A stretch of DNA of 64,000 bases from Actinophytocola sp049647105 (GCF_049647105.1 NZ_JBARWZ010000044.1:74339-138338); one strand, 5' to 3'. Shown: positions 33,136 through 42,448, counted from the first letter of the stretch. Translations and numbers: made by a program. Notes: a model not told the origin generated them from the letters alone.

Positions 33136-34236
33136 ATGTCCCAGGTGGGTCCAGCGCCTGTTACGCCACGCAGGGCCGACGTGCCCGGATGGCTGCGCCG
33201 GGCAGGCACGACGGGCTGGCTGCTCACCGGAGTGATCGTGGCCGCCGCGCTCGTCGTGTTCGTGTTGATGGTCACGCGCCCGCTGTTGCTTCCGGTGGTC
33301 GTGATGGCCGGTGCCGCGACGATCGCCGAGCCGTTGGTCGGCTGGCTGGCTCGTCGGGGCGTACCGCGAGTGCTCGGCGCCGTGGTGGTGTCCCTGTTGG
33401 TCCTGGCGGTGCTGGCGTTCGTCATCGTGGTGTTCGTCATCGGCGTCGTCGACCAGTGGGACAAGATCGTTCAGGTGGCCACCGACGCGGTCGATCGGGC
33501 GAGAGATCTCCTCAGTGGCATCCCGTCGGGTACCGAGCTTGTCGACAACGCCGACGCGGCGACCAGCCGGCTGGGGCCGACGCTGGCGGTGGGCGTGCTC
33601 TCCCAGATCACCGCCGGGGTCGCCGGGGTCGCGACCGCTCTCGTCGGCGTGCTGGTGGCGGTGTACGTCCTGCTGCTCGTGCTCGCCGACGCTCCACGCA
33701 TCCACGCCCGCATCGTGGGTTGGATACCGGGGCCACCCGGGTTCGGGAAGGAGGCCACCGAGCGAGCGGCGAACACCACGCGACGCTACTTCGTCGGCCT
33801 CACGTGGATCGCGCTGATGAACGCGGTCGTGATCTCCCTCGGCGCACTGGTGCTGGGGGTGCCGTTCGCCGTGGGGATCGGCGTGCTGTGCTTCGTCGCC
33901 GCCTACATCCCCTATGTCGGAGCGTTTCTCTCCGGCGCGTTCGCGGTGTTGCTGGCGCTGGGCTCAGGCGGGACCGGGACGGCGCTGGCCATGGTGGGCG
34001 TGGTCATCCTCGCCAACTCGGTACTGGAGAATCTCGCGCGGCCGTTGACCTTCGGTGCGGTGCTTCGGCTGCACCCGCTGGTGATCCTGCTGGTCACACT
34101 GGCCGGTGGCGTCCTGGGCGGTGCGATCGGCATGATGATCGCACCGCCGGTCGCGGCCATCACCTCGGACCTCGCACGTCAGATCCGCCAGGCACGCGCG
34201 GATGGTGACCGTGCCGACAGTGGCCGCCTCAGCTGA
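33136..34236 (+). CDS. AI-2E-family (PerM/YhhQ-type) transporter
   Basis: The 366-residue protein has the layout of the AI-2E transporter family: two helices near the N-terminus (WLLTGVIVAAALVVFVLMV; LLLPVVVMAGAATIAEPLV), a helix (AVVVSLLVLAVLAFVIVVFVIG), a periplasmic helical region, then five more helices. The conserved stretch YIPYVGAFLSGAFAVLLAL and the end with GGAIGMMIAPPVAAI are typical. Members include TqsA and sodium/proton antiporters, so the cargo is open. ATG 33136 has GAAAGG eight bases upstream. It is divergent from the NACHT gene. Confidence 0.8.
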   Translation: MSQVGPAPVTPRRADVPGWLRRAGTTGWLLTGVIVAAALVVFVLMVTRPLLLPVVVMAGAATIAEPLVGWLARRGVPRVLGAVVVSLLVLAVLAFVIVVFVIGVVDQWDKIVQVATDAVDRARDLLSGIPSGTELVDNADAATSRLGPTLAVGVLSQITAGVAGVATALVGVLVAVYVLLLVLADAPRIHARIVGWIPGPPGFGKEATERAANTTRRYFVGLTWIALMNAVVISLGALVLGVPFAVGIGVLCFVAAYIPYVGAFLSGAFAVLLALGSGGTGTALAMVGVVILANSVLENLARPLTFGAVLRLHPLVILLVTLAGGVLGGAIGMMIAPPVAAITSDLARQIRQARADGDRADSGRLS

Positions 34237-34531
34237 TGAGCACCTGCGGTGCCACTCCAGTTCAGTGCTGACTTGCCCTTGGTGACGCCAGTCGACCCGC
34301 AAGCCGTCGGCATGCCCTCATCCGCGACGGGTGAAGCGGAGCGCCGATCCGCGTCCTCCGGCCAAGGGTGGCGGGGTCACCCTCGTCAGGTGATGACATG
34401 CGACGGCGAGTCACCACACTGAGGCGGTCACGGCGGATTGGTCCGTCGACGACGGTACGTGACGCACCCCGGAGGGGACTCTTGTCGGATTTCGTGATGG
34501 CCGCGGCGACGACGGCTCGTCACTCCCGCGC
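34237..34531. other. Intergenic region before the antiporter gene
   Basis: This stretch of 295 bases holds no frame that looks coding. No clear hairpin or promoter box was found. The antiporter ATG at 34532 lacks a Shine-Dalgarno sequence, so its promoter may lie close to the start codon and give a leaderless message. Confidence 0.4.
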
Positions 34532-35737
34532 ATGGAAGTGACGGCGAGCCTGATCGTCGTGACGGCGATCTTCCTGTGGGGCACGGTGTCCAAGCGCCTG
34601 ACCCGCGCCGACCTCACGGCGCCGATCGTGTTCGTGGTGGTCGGCGTGCTACTCGCCACGACCGGCCTCATCGACGCGCCCACCGCCCCGGCGACCTTCA
34701 AACCGCTGGTCGAGCTCGCCCTGGTGTGGATCCTGTTCTCCGACGCCGCCCGGGTGCCGGTACAGGACCTGCGTCACGACCTCGGCCGGTATCTGCGGCT
34801 GCTTGCCATCGGTCTGCCGCTGACGATCCTGGCCGGCTGGGGCTTGGCCATCTGGCTGCTGCCTGCGCTCGGTGCCTGGCTCGCGCTGCTCGTCGCCGCG
34901 GCGCTGGCGCCGACGGACGCGTCCCTCGGCATCCCCGTGGTGACCAACCCCACCGTGCCTGGCCGGATCCGCCGCCTGATCACCGTGGAGAGTGGACTCA
35001 ACGACGGGATCGCAACGCCCGTCGTCCTGCTCGCCATCGCGGGTGCCGCATCCGCCGAGGACCATGGCCCTGGTGTGGGGGAAGCACTGGCCGACCTCGC
35101 GATCGGCCTGCTCGCCGGTGCGGCCGTGGGCCTCGCGGGCGGCAGGCTGCTCCGGCTTGCCCGCGGCCACGGCTGGATGGCAGAGGAGTTCATCGGGATC
35201 GCCGTCCTCGCACTCGCCCTCGCCGCCTATTTTCTCGCGATCGTGTTGGGCGGCAACGGGTTCGTCGCCGCGTTCTGCGGCGGCATGGCCCTTGGCGCCA
35301 CCGCTGGCCCGCGCGTTCCCGCCGAGCTGACCTTCCTCGAACAGGCCGGTGGCCTGATCTCGCTGTTGGTGTGGCTCGCGTTCGGCGCACTCGCCGTCCC
35401 CATCATGCTCGACCGGCTCGACCTGCCCACCGCGCTCTACGCGGTTGCCAGCCTCACCGTCGTCCGCATGGTTCCGGTCGCGCTGGCCACCTGGGGATCC
35501 GGGATGAGCCGCGCGACCGTCCTGTTCGTGGGCTGGTTCGGCCCGCGCGGCCTTGCCTCGCTGGTTTTCGCCCTGCTCGCCCTCGAAGAGCTCGGCCCGG
35601 ACGCGGACGAAGCCATCGCGGTCATCACCCTGACGGTCCTGCTGAGCGTGGTCGCCCACGGGCTCACCGCCGCCCCGCTCGCCACCCGCTACGGCACAAC
35701 CGCGAGCACCCCCACACAACCACCGACCGAACCATGA
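34532..35737 (+). CDS. CPA1-type cation/proton antiporter
   Basis: The 401-residue membrane protein has about twelve hydrophobic segments and the CPA1 (NhaP/NhaK) motifs: PTDASLGIPVV with the ion-binding Asp region, then ESGLNDGIATPVVLL, where the ESGLND stretch carries the second conserved acid. Later AFCGGMALG and GWFGPRGLASLVFALLAL also fit the family. The short C-terminus lacks a regulatory domain. It likely exchanges Na+ or K+ for H+. It ends eight bases before the stop codon of the convergent amidase gene. Confidence 0.87.
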   Translation: MEVTASLIVVTAIFLWGTVSKRLTRADLTAPIVFVVVGVLLATTGLIDAPTAPATFKPLVELALVWILFSDAARVPVQDLRHDLGRYLRLLAIGLPLTILAGWGLAIWLLPALGAWLALLVAAALAPTDASLGIPVVTNPTVPGRIRRLITVESGLNDGIATPVVLLAIAGAASAEDHGPGVGEALADLAIGLLAGAAVGLAGGRLLRLARGHGWMAEEFIGIAVLALALAAYFLAIVLGGNGFVAAFCGGMALGATAGPRVPAELTFLEQAGGLISLLVWLAFGALAVPIMLDRLDLPTALYAVASLTVVRMVPVALATWGSGMSRATVLFVGWFGPRGLASLVFALLALEELGPDADEAIAVITLTVLLSVVAHGLTAAPLATRYGTTASTPTQPPTEP

Positions 35738-35745
35738 CAGACGGG

Positions 35746-36948
35746 TCAGCCGAGCGGCCAGATCGCGGTGGCCACCGCCAGCAGGCGGTCGTCGTCGCCG
35801 GCCGGGGTGGACAGGAGCACGCTGCCGCGCAGGCCATCCGGCAGCGTGCCGTGCGGCAGCGCGACGCCGGGGAGTCCGAAACAGCTCAGCAGCATCGTCG
35901 TACGCAGCGCTCTGCGATTCGCCGACTCCATCACGTCCAGGTCCGCCAGCAGCGGGGCCACCCTCGGCGCCGGGTCGCGGACCGTCGGGCACAGCAGGAC
36001 CGCGCCCGCCAGCTCCTCGGTCAGCCTGGCCCGCAACCCGGCCAGCGCGGCACGCACCGCCGGTTCACCGGCCGGGTCGAAGCGGGTCAAGCGCCGCAGT
36101 ACCAACGGGTCCACGTCACCCGGGTCGGTCAGGAAGTGGCCGTACCGCCGGTACGCCTCGGCGACGGCCGGCGTGCCGTGGCGGTCGAGCAGGTCCTGCG
36201 CCTCAACGAGGGACGGCAGTGGGCGGTGCTCGATGTCCACTCCGGACTCCTCCAGTGTGGACAGTGTGGCGCGGAAGGCGCGAGCGACCGACGGGTCGCA
36301 GTCGTCGACCAGCTCGCCCGCCGGGACGACACAACGGAACCGGACCACCGGCGGCCGGGCGGCAGGCACGCCACGCAGCCACGCGTCCGCCCGCACCGCG
36401 TCCGCGACGTCACGGGTGAACACGCCCATGGTGTCCAGGCTCGGTGCCAGCGGCAGCATGCCGGTGCGGTCGTAGCGGTCGATGCTCGCCTTGTACCCCA
36501 CCAACCCGCAGAACGCCGCCGGTACCCGCACCGAGCCGGACGTGTCCGTGCCGATGGCCAGGTCCACGATCCCGTCCGCCACCGCGACGGCCGAGCCCGA
36601 CGACGAGCCGCCCGGCACCCGATCGGGTGCCAGCGGGTTGACCGGGTTGCCGAAGTGCGGGTTCAGCCCCAGCCCCGAGAACGCGAACTCACTCTGGTTC
36701 GTCTTGCCGACGCACACCGCGCCTGCGGCCGCCACCTTCCGCACGACCGGTGCGTCCACCACCGCCACCGGCGCGGTCCGGCGAGTCGCCGAACCGTTGG
36801 TGCTGCGCGTGCCCGCGACGTCGAACAGGTCCTTCCACGCCACCAGCGGACCCGGCCCCGCCTCGCGACGCGCCCGCTCGGCCGTCACCGTGATGAACGC
36901 GGCCGACTCCCCCGCCCGCCGCAACGCCTCCTCGATCCGATCGGACAC
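35746..36948 (-). CDS. Amidase-signature hydrolase
   Basis: The 400-residue protein belongs to the amidase signature family (Ser-cisSer-Lys triad). The lysine lies in VAWKDLFDVAG (K39), the cis-Ser in GGSSSGSA (S116 region) and the nucleophile in TDTSGSVRVPAAFCG (S139). The tail block LPGVALPHG is also typical. It differs from GatA in length and C-terminus and so is a stand-alone amidase of unknown substrate. GTG 36948 has AGAGGG five bases upstream; a GTG two codons earlier is possible. Confidence 0.85.
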   Translation of the reverse strand: MSDRIEEALRRAGESAAFITVTAERARREAGPGPLVAWKDLFDVAGTRSTNGSATRRTAPVAVVDAPVVRKVAAAGAVCVGKTNQSEFAFSGLGLNPHFGNPVNPLAPDRVPGGSSSGSAVAVADGIVDLAIGTDTSGSVRVPAAFCGLVGYKASIDRYDRTGMLPLAPSLDTMGVFTRDVADAVRADAWLRGVPAARPPVVRFRCVVPAGELVDDCDPSVARAFRATLSTLEESGVDIEHRPLPSLVEAQDLLDRHGTPAVAEAYRRYGHFLTDPGDVDPLVLRRLTRFDPAGEPAVRAALAGLRARLTEELAGAVLLCPTVRDPAPRVAPLLADLDVMESANRRALRTTMLLSCFGLPGVALPHGTLPDGLRGSVLLSTPAGDDDRLLAVATAIWPLG

Positions 36949-37270
36949 GGGCACCCTCTCAGTCGTCGTCAGCTGGAACAGCTCCGGCCGCGAATACCGT
37001 TCTCCACAGCGATGTGCGGCATCGTCGCCGCCCACGTCTCCCACAGTCAACCGCACACCGGCGGCTGACCCCTTCCTTCCGTGCGTTTGGAAGCCGCGGT
37101 GAGAGCCGGGCCGAACCGACGATATTTCGGCATAAAATCGGACATCCATATAGGAGATTGAAGATACCTATGCCGTGATGCCCGGAATGGCGCTTTCGGA
37201 TCGGTCGCGCTGAATCCACCGACGTTGTTCCCGGTTCGTGGTGCCGCTGATCACGCTGGTGTGACGCGGT
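36949..37270. other. Intergenic region between amidase and patatin genes
   Basis: The stretch contains no convincing coding sequence. An AT-rich patch at about 37119-37165 (TATTTCGGCATAAAAT, CATATAGGAGATTGAAG) stands out from the GC-rich background and is the likely promoter area for the minus-strand amidase. An 86-codon frame on the minus strand has a Cys/Arg-rich translation and was not accepted as a gene. Confidence 0.4.
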
Positions 37271-38518
37271 CTAACCGAGGGGCGGTGCCGTGACGGTCGC
37301 CGGATCGGGGAGATATTCGGGGTGGTACAAGGCAAGCGCGGCGCCGACCAGCCACCAGCCCCGGTAGATCAGGGCGCGGCACAGGGCCGGGTCCATCTTG
37401 TCGAACGCGGTCGGCACGAGCGAAAGGTCCACTCCGTCAAAGGTTCTGTGCTCCGGATGCGCGGCCCGCCACACCGCGAGCATGCCGGTCCCGGCGCGAG
37501 GGACATCGGTCGCCAGCCCGACGAGCACGCCGCGACGGCCGTCCGGCGGAACCGGGTCGCTGGGCGGCACGGCGCGCCCGCGCTCGAACTGCGACACCAT
37601 GTGCCGGGTCCGCAGCGTCGTGCTTTGCCGGTACAGCAACGCGTTGGCCCTGACCAGCTCCCGGACCAGCGGGATCCGCCCGTACGGACCTGGGCGGAGC
37701 AGTCCCCCGGCGTTCATCGTCACCAGGAACGTCTGCCGGTACCTGTCGCCGCTGAGTGCCTCCAAGCCCGTGTTGTCGTAGATGCCGCCGTCGAGCAGCA
37801 CCGGCGCCTCGGTCGCACACGGCAACCGAAGCCCATCCAGTACCACTGGGGCGAACGCCCCAGGTACCGCCGAGGAAGCGGCGACGGCCAGACTCAGCCG
37901 CAGACCGGTACCGGCGGTCGGCGTCAATCCCGTCGTGTAGTCACCGACCACGTCCCGTTCAAAGGAAAACCGCGCACCGGTGACCAGGTTGGCGGCACTG
38001 ATGATCCAACGAACCTCGGGGTCGAGGTTTTCCAGTACCGCGCCATCGAAGAACCACTTGTCGAAATGCCGGGCGAGCAGGTCGGTGCGGGTGGCAGGCC
38101 CGGCCGTCCGCCATATCCCGAGGATCAGCGCCACTTTGAGTGAGCGCCGGGAGATTCGGTGAACAACGGGGTCGACGACCAACTCGTCGTAGGCGGCCGA
38201 GGTGAATTCGCGACGACGCAGCGCGGGCCAGGCCAGCGCGGTCGCGGCGTTGGTGATTGATCCGCCGGATACCGACGACAGATAACGCAGCCGGCTCAGC
38301 ATGCGAATATCGGCGAGGAGCCGCAACGCACCCAGCCCGGCGAGGGTTGCCCGGAACCCACCGCCGGACACGGTCACCGCGCACGACTTGCCTTCCGTCG
38401 CCGGCTTCGCGGGACGGAGCTGATCACCGCACGGCCTTGGTTGAAGTCCCGCCCCGATGGCGGGTGAATCGGCGGCCCAGCCGTTGCGCCCGTCCGGTGA
38501 ACTCGCCGGCGTGGACAT
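37271..38518 (-). CDS. Patatin-like phospholipase
   Basis: The 415-residue protein has the patatin Ser-Asp dyad: an oxyanion block SGGGFRATLAGLG (51-63), the nucleophile elbow YLSSVSGGSITN (S84) and LLDGGIYDNTG (D243). There is no signal peptide; the C-terminus contains a weakly hydrophobic WWLVGAALALYHP. Patatins cleave acyl chains from membrane lipids, and some serve as effectors in anti-phage systems. The gene is divergent from the CHAT operon, with starts about 160 bases apart, so co-regulation is plausible. GGAGGTGAGG stands before ATG 38518. Confidence 0.85.
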   Translation of the reverse strand: MSTPASSPDGRNGWAADSPAIGAGLQPRPCGDQLRPAKPATEGKSCAVTVSGGGFRATLAGLGALRLLADIRMLSRLRYLSSVSGGSITNAATALAWPALRRREFTSAAYDELVVDPVVHRISRRSLKVALILGIWRTAGPATRTDLLARHFDKWFFDGAVLENLDPEVRWIISAANLVTGARFSFERDVVGDYTTGLTPTAGTGLRLSLAVAASSAVPGAFAPVVLDGLRLPCATEAPVLLDGGIYDNTGLEALSGDRYRQTFLVTMNAGGLLRPGPYGRIPLVRELVRANALLYRQSTTLRTRHMVSQFERGRAVPPSDPVPPDGRRGVLVGLATDVPRAGTGMLAVWRAAHPEHRTFDGVDLSLVPTAFDKMDPALCRALIYRGWWLVGAALALYHPEYLPDPATVTAPPLG

Positions 38519-38677
38519 GAAATCACCTCACCTCCGAGATCGAAGCCGAACGGCACCGACACGTGTCCCCCCGGGCGCGCGTTCCGTGAACCTGGTATCG
38601 CGGTTTACGGCGTTTGTGTAACAGGCAATGCGGTCGGCCGCGAATTACTTCCATAGGTATTCGCCGGGTCCGACGGG
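38519..38677. promoter_or_regulatory. Divergent control region of patatin gene and CHAT operon
   Basis: This 159-base gap must hold promoters for both directions. An AT-richer patch (GGTATCGCGGTTTACGG at about 38593-38609, and CCATAGGTATTC at about 38651-38662) could contain the -35 and -10 areas of the rightward operon, but no consensus pair with normal spacing could be fixed. Confidence 0.35.
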
Positions 38678-39805
38678 ATGGTCACGATGACGGATGACAT
38701 CGGCTCGCTCGCGGTCGAGCTGCTGCCCGCGCGACACGGCGACTGCGTCCTGCTGACCTGGGGACGCGGCGAACACACGCACCGGATCCTGGTCGACGCC
38801 GGACCCGCGACCGCCTATGACGACATCGCCGCCCGGCTGCGGGCCATCGGCGTGCACGCGCTGGACCTGCTGGTGCTCACCCACGTGGACGCCGATCACG
38901 TGGAGGGCACCATCCTGGCCGTCAACGACAGGGAGCTTGGACTGGTCATCGGCGAGGTCTGGTTCAACGGCGCCCCGCAGCTCTCCCAGGACGAGCTGGC
39001 GCCGGTGCACGGTGAGATCCTCGGCGCGATCGTCGCCGCGCGCGGCCTGCGGTGGAACAGGGCGTTCGGCGGTCACGCCGCGGCCGCGCCGGCTGACGGG
39101 GTGCTGCCGAGGGTCCCCATGTGCTGCCGCCTGGAGCTGACCGTGGTGGCCCCGGACCACGCGACACTCCGTTCCCTTCGCGACCATTGGCAACGGGCGT
39201 GCCGGGAGGCCGGGCTCGACTTCGGAGACGAGGAGGCCGCGCTGGCGACCCTCCACACCCGCTCGAAGCTGCTGCCGGAGGACGGCTACCTCGGCCGCCC
39301 GCCTGCTCCGAACGTCGACGCCCTGGCACGGCAGCGTTCCGGTGAGGACAGGAAGGTCGCCAACGCGAGCAGTATCGTCCTGCTCGCGGAGTGCGGCGAC
39401 CGGCGAGTGCTGCTGGCCGGGGACTCGACGCCGAAGGTGTTGCTACCCGGTCTCAACCGCCTGCTCGACGAGCGCGGAACCGGGATCCTTCCTCTGACGG
39501 CGTTCAAGCTGGCCCACCACGGCAGCGCGAACAACATCTCCAGGGAGATCATCCGGCTGGTACCGGCCGAGCACTACCTGTTCTCCAGCAATGGCAGCTA
39601 CTTCCGGCACCCCGACGACACCGCGGTCGCCAGCGTCATCAAGCACGCGCCGCTCGGCGCCGAGCTCGTGTTCAACTACGCCAATCCCCGGACACTGCAG
39701 TGGCAGGACGACCGCCTGATCGACGACTTCAGGTATCGAGTGCGCTATCCCGATGGCAACGACGATGGCTCCGTGCGGCTGGCGTGGACGGTGCGTCATG
39801 GCTGA
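38678..39805 (+). CDS. ComEC-like metallo-beta-lactamase-fold hydrolase
   Basis: The 375-residue cytosolic protein has an MBL-fold with the zinc motif LTHVDADHVEG (H69-x-D71-x-D73-H74), a GDCVLLTWG start and later LLAGDSTPKVLLPGL and AFKLAHHGSANNIS, which supply the remaining metal ligands. This is the soluble version of the ComEC/Rec2 C-terminal MBL domain, seen beside caspase-like or NTPase proteins in bacterial conflict systems, probably as a nuclease or phosphodiesterase. Position 1 of a five-gene overlapping operon: its last eight bases overlap the CHAT gene. ATG 38687 is an alternative start. Confidence 0.85.
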   Translation: MVTMTDDIGSLAVELLPARHGDCVLLTWGRGEHTHRILVDAGPATAYDDIAARLRAIGVHALDLLVLTHVDADHVEGTILAVNDRELGLVIGEVWFNGAPQLSQDELAPVHGEILGAIVAARGLRWNRAFGGHAAAAPADGVLPRVPMCCRLELTVVAPDHATLRSLRDHWQRACREAGLDFGDEEAALATLHTRSKLLPEDGYLGRPPAPNVDALARQRSGEDRKVANASSIVLLAECGDRRVLLAGDSTPKVLLPGLNRLLDERGTGILPLTAFKLAHHGSANNISREIIRLVPAEHYLFSSNGSYFRHPDDTAVASVIKHAPLGAELVFNYANPRTLQWQDDRLIDDFRYRVRYPDGNDDGSVRLAWTVRHG

Positions 39806-40877
39806 CGTGCGGGTGGCGGTCACGGTCAGCCAAGACGGTCAGGTGCTGGCCCAGCGCCTCGACGACCAGCGGTCCACGAGCTGGCGGATCGGTTACAAGG
39901 GACTGGACAAGGACCTCATCAGGCTGTTCGAACGTTGGCTGACGCTTCGCGACCGAGTCTGGCAGGAGGTCGAGATCCGCGTGTTCGGCTCGCTCCTGCA
40001 CCGGTGTCTCTTCGGCGAGGAGAACTGGGCATGGCTACAGACGATCATCGACGACGCGACACGGGTCCGCCTGGAGCTGAGCTTCCCCGACGACTCACGG
40101 CTCGCCGCCATTCCCTGGGAGTTCCTCTATCGACCCGACACGGACACCCGGCGCGGCGCGTTCCTCGCCACCGAGCGCAACCTCGTGCTGTCCCGGTACA
40201 TTCCGCAGGCCGGCAGGCGCGGGCAGTTCTCCGCACAGGACACGCTCACCGTGCTGGTGGTGGTCAGCCAACCGGAGGATCCACGCATCGGACCGGTCGA
40301 GTACGAGACGGTGCTCGACACGATCGACGCGACCTCGGCGACCCTGGGCTTCACCACACTGAAACCCCTGCACAACCCGACGGAACGGGATCTTGCCAAC
40401 GCCATCCGGTCGGGCGCGCCCGACCTCGTTCACTTCATGGGCCACGGAGAGTTCGACGAAACCCGAGGCGCGGCGGCGCTGGCGCTCGTGGACCCGGACG
40501 GCGGGGCGGACTGGGTGGACGATCGGCGGATCGCGGGCATCGTCAGCCGGGGAGACAAGATCCCGAGGGCGGTGGTCCTCCATTCCTGTGACGCGGGGAA
40601 GGCCGACTACGAGGCCAGCTTCGCTGGAGTAGCGCCACAGCTCATCCGGCATGGGGTGCAGGCCGTCATCGCGATGCAGTACCCGGTGAGGAACTCGGCG
40701 GCGACCGCGTTCAGCTCGGGCCTCTACGAGGCGCTCGCGGCAGGCGACGACATCGACACCGCCGCCCAGGAGGCGCGCTTCCAGATCAGTGGTACCGACC
40801 CGCGCTTGCTGGGTGTCCCGGTTGTGTACCTGCAGAGCAAGACAGCGTTGTTGCGTTCGAGAACGGACGACGCGTGA
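39798..40877 (+). CDS. CHAT-domain cysteine protease
   Basis: The 359-residue protein is a caspase-like CHAT peptidase. The N-terminal part has RLAAIPWEFLYRP and ERNLVLSRYIP, typical of CHAT lead-in strands. The catalytic His is in VHFMGHGEFDE (H216, with H212 before it) and the Cys in VVLHSCDAGKAD (C264). The end has GVQAVIAMQYPVRNSAATAFSSGLYEAL and TDPRLLGVPVVYLQSK, the usual C-terminal CHAT block. It is a minimal CHAT without fused repeats or NTPase. The start overlaps the MBL gene by eight bases. CHAT proteases act in CRISPR type III-E (Csx29) and other suicide or signalling systems; its substrate may be a product of this operon. Confidence 0.9.
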   Translation: MADVRVAVTVSQDGQVLAQRLDDQRSTSWRIGYKGLDKDLIRLFERWLTLRDRVWQEVEIRVFGSLLHRCLFGEENWAWLQTIIDDATRVRLELSFPDDSRLAAIPWEFLYRPDTDTRRGAFLATERNLVLSRYIPQAGRRGQFSAQDTLTVLVVVSQPEDPRIGPVEYETVLDTIDATSATLGFTTLKPLHNPTERDLANAIRSGAPDLVHFMGHGEFDETRGAAALALVDPDGGADWVDDRRIAGIVSRGDKIPRAVVLHSCDAGKADYEASFAGVAPQLIRHGVQAVIAMQYPVRNSAATAFSSGLYEALAAGDDIDTAAQEARFQISGTDPRLLGVPVVYLQSKTALLRSRTDDA

Positions 40878-42448
40878 TGTCGGGCCGCGAGTTTCACGTC
40901 ATCGTCAGCGGTGACCGGATCGAGGGCAGGATCTTCACCCCTGGACACCAGCGCGCGGAGCCGGGCGGCACGGGGGAGATCAGGAGGAAGCCGCACCTGG
41001 AGACGATCAAGGTGCTGGAGCAGTGGCTCAAGCGGTGGCAGACGCTCACCCGGCTCCAGGAGCAGGACCGGGCGAGGTTCCACGAGCAGCTGCAGGCGAA
41101 GCTCCACGAGCACGAACGGGACACCAAGCTGGACCTGCTCGTCCCGGAGACCTTCAACGTGCTCGGGACCCACCTCTGGATGATGGCCTTCGACAACGAC
41201 GTCGGTAAGGCGCTGGAAACGCACTACAAGATGACCGAGGACGGCAAACTGGACTATGTCCGGGTGCGCATCAGCTTCGACACCGACCCCGAAATCGCGG
41301 CACTCCCCTGGGAGTTCGTGTGCCACCCGAAGCAGTCCGGCATCAAGGAGTTCTACCTGGCCTCCGAGTTCAAGCTGATTCTCGGGCGCTACATCGAAGG
41401 GCTTGGCAACAAGGAGATCGCGCCCGCGGACGACAGAGTTCGGGTCCTGTTCACCACCAGCTTGCCGGATCGTCCCCGGTTCCGCGCGGCGCGTGCCGAC
41501 GCCGACAAGCTGATCCATCGCCTCGAGGCCGGTGAGCGAACGGGCAAGGCGATGGAGATCAAGCGCGTGGACTCGTGGGACACCGACGAGGTCGGCGCCG
41601 TGCTCAGATCGCTCGCGCGGGACGGGCACCCCGTCGATGTCGTGCACCTGACCGCGCTCTTCCGCATCCAGGACAACAAGATGCTGGTCTATCTCCCCGA
41701 CGTGGATACCGCGGACGCCGGACCGGCACACAATGGTGACCCGTCACCCGGAGTGCGCCGCTCCGACTCGTGGCAGCTTGCCACCACCTTTGTCAACGTA
41801 CTGACGAGCCAGTACCGGCCAACCCTGCTGGTTCTCGCCTTGAGCGACTGGGAAGGCGAGTTTCCAGCGCACTTCGAACAACTCGCGCCCGACTTCGTCA
41901 ACGCCGGCATCCCGGCCGTCCTTGCCATGCAGTATCCGATGAGCTCGACCCAGGGACTGACGTTCCTGGCCTCGTTCTATGCCGCGTTGACCGACGGCGT
42001 CCAGATCGGCGAAGCCGTGCAGACCGGCAGGCGGGACATGATGCTTCGCAAGGTGGACCGGAACTTCGGCACGCCGGTCCTCTACATGCAGAGCGCACAG
42101 GACGCGCAGTTGATGAAGACCGCCACCCCGCCGGACACCGTCGCGGAGACCGAGAGCCGCACTCGCGGAGTCATACCGCAGCCGCAGACCGGTTCGACAC
42201 GTCGCCGGCCGACCGACGTGAAGAGCCGCTTGCTCGACGCCATCGCGACGGCGTCCTCCCTTCTCGACCCGGATGCGCTCGACGAGACCAAAGAATGGAT
42301 CGAGGGCGCGGAGTGGCCCGACAGCAAGACAGCTCGGGTCGCCATTCAGGCGCGCAGCCGAGGAAGAAAGCCCGACGACATGTTCCAGAACATCGCGCGG
42401 TACCTCAACAAGGTCGTCGGCGACAGTACGGCCGAGGCCAGGTCATGA
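40877..42448 (+). CDS. Degenerate CHAT-like protein with helical C-terminal domain
   Basis: The 523-residue protein shares the frame of the upstream CHAT protease: EIAALPWEFVCHP matches LAAIPWEFLYRP, GIPAVLAMQYPMSSTQGLTFLASFYAAL matches the late block, and FGTPVLYMQS the end. The catalytic positions are lost: GHG is replaced within VVHLTALFRI (L261 for His) and SCD by LSDW (S323 for Cys). It has an extra coiled-coil-like insert near residues 50-85. A C-terminal helical module (about 445-515: RLLDAIATASSLLDPDALD) resembles an adaptor domain. A regulatory or scaffold role beside the active protease is inferred. ATG 40877 shares one base with the preceding stop codon; GTG 40874 is possible. Confidence 0.82.
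   Translation: MSGREFHVIVSGDRIEGRIFTPGHQRAEPGGTGEIRRKPHLETIKVLEQWLKRWQTLTRLQEQDRARFHEQLQAKLHEHERDTKLDLLVPETFNVLGTHLWMMAFDNDVGKALETHYKMTEDGKLDYVRVRISFDTDPEIAALPWEFVCHPKQSGIKEFYLASEFKLILGRYIEGLGNKEIAPADDRVRVLFTTSLPDRPRFRAARADADKLIHRLEAGERTGKAMEIKRVDSWDTDEVGAVLRSLARDGHPVDVVHLTALFRIQDNKMLVYLPDVDTADAGPAHNGDPSPGVRRSDSWQLATTFVNVLTSQYRPTLLVLALSDWEGEFPAHFEQLAPDFVNAGIPAVLAMQYPMSSTQGLTFLASFYAALTDGVQIGEAVQTGRRDMMLRKVDRNFGTPVLYMQSAQDAQLMKTATPPDTVAETESRTRGVIPQPQTGSTRRRPTDVKSRLLDAIATASSLLDPDALDETKEWIEGAEWPDSKTARVAIQARSRGRKPDDMFQNIARYLNKVVGDSTAEARS

Noticed and set aside
36959..37219. 86-codon minus-strand frame between amidase and patatin
   Set aside because: Cys/Arg-rich translation without pattern and no ribosome site; it overlaps the likely amidase promoter area.
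38678..39805. Competence protein ComEC
   Set aside because: Only the MBL-fold part is present; the membrane Competence domain and OB-fold are missing, so DNA uptake is unlikely.
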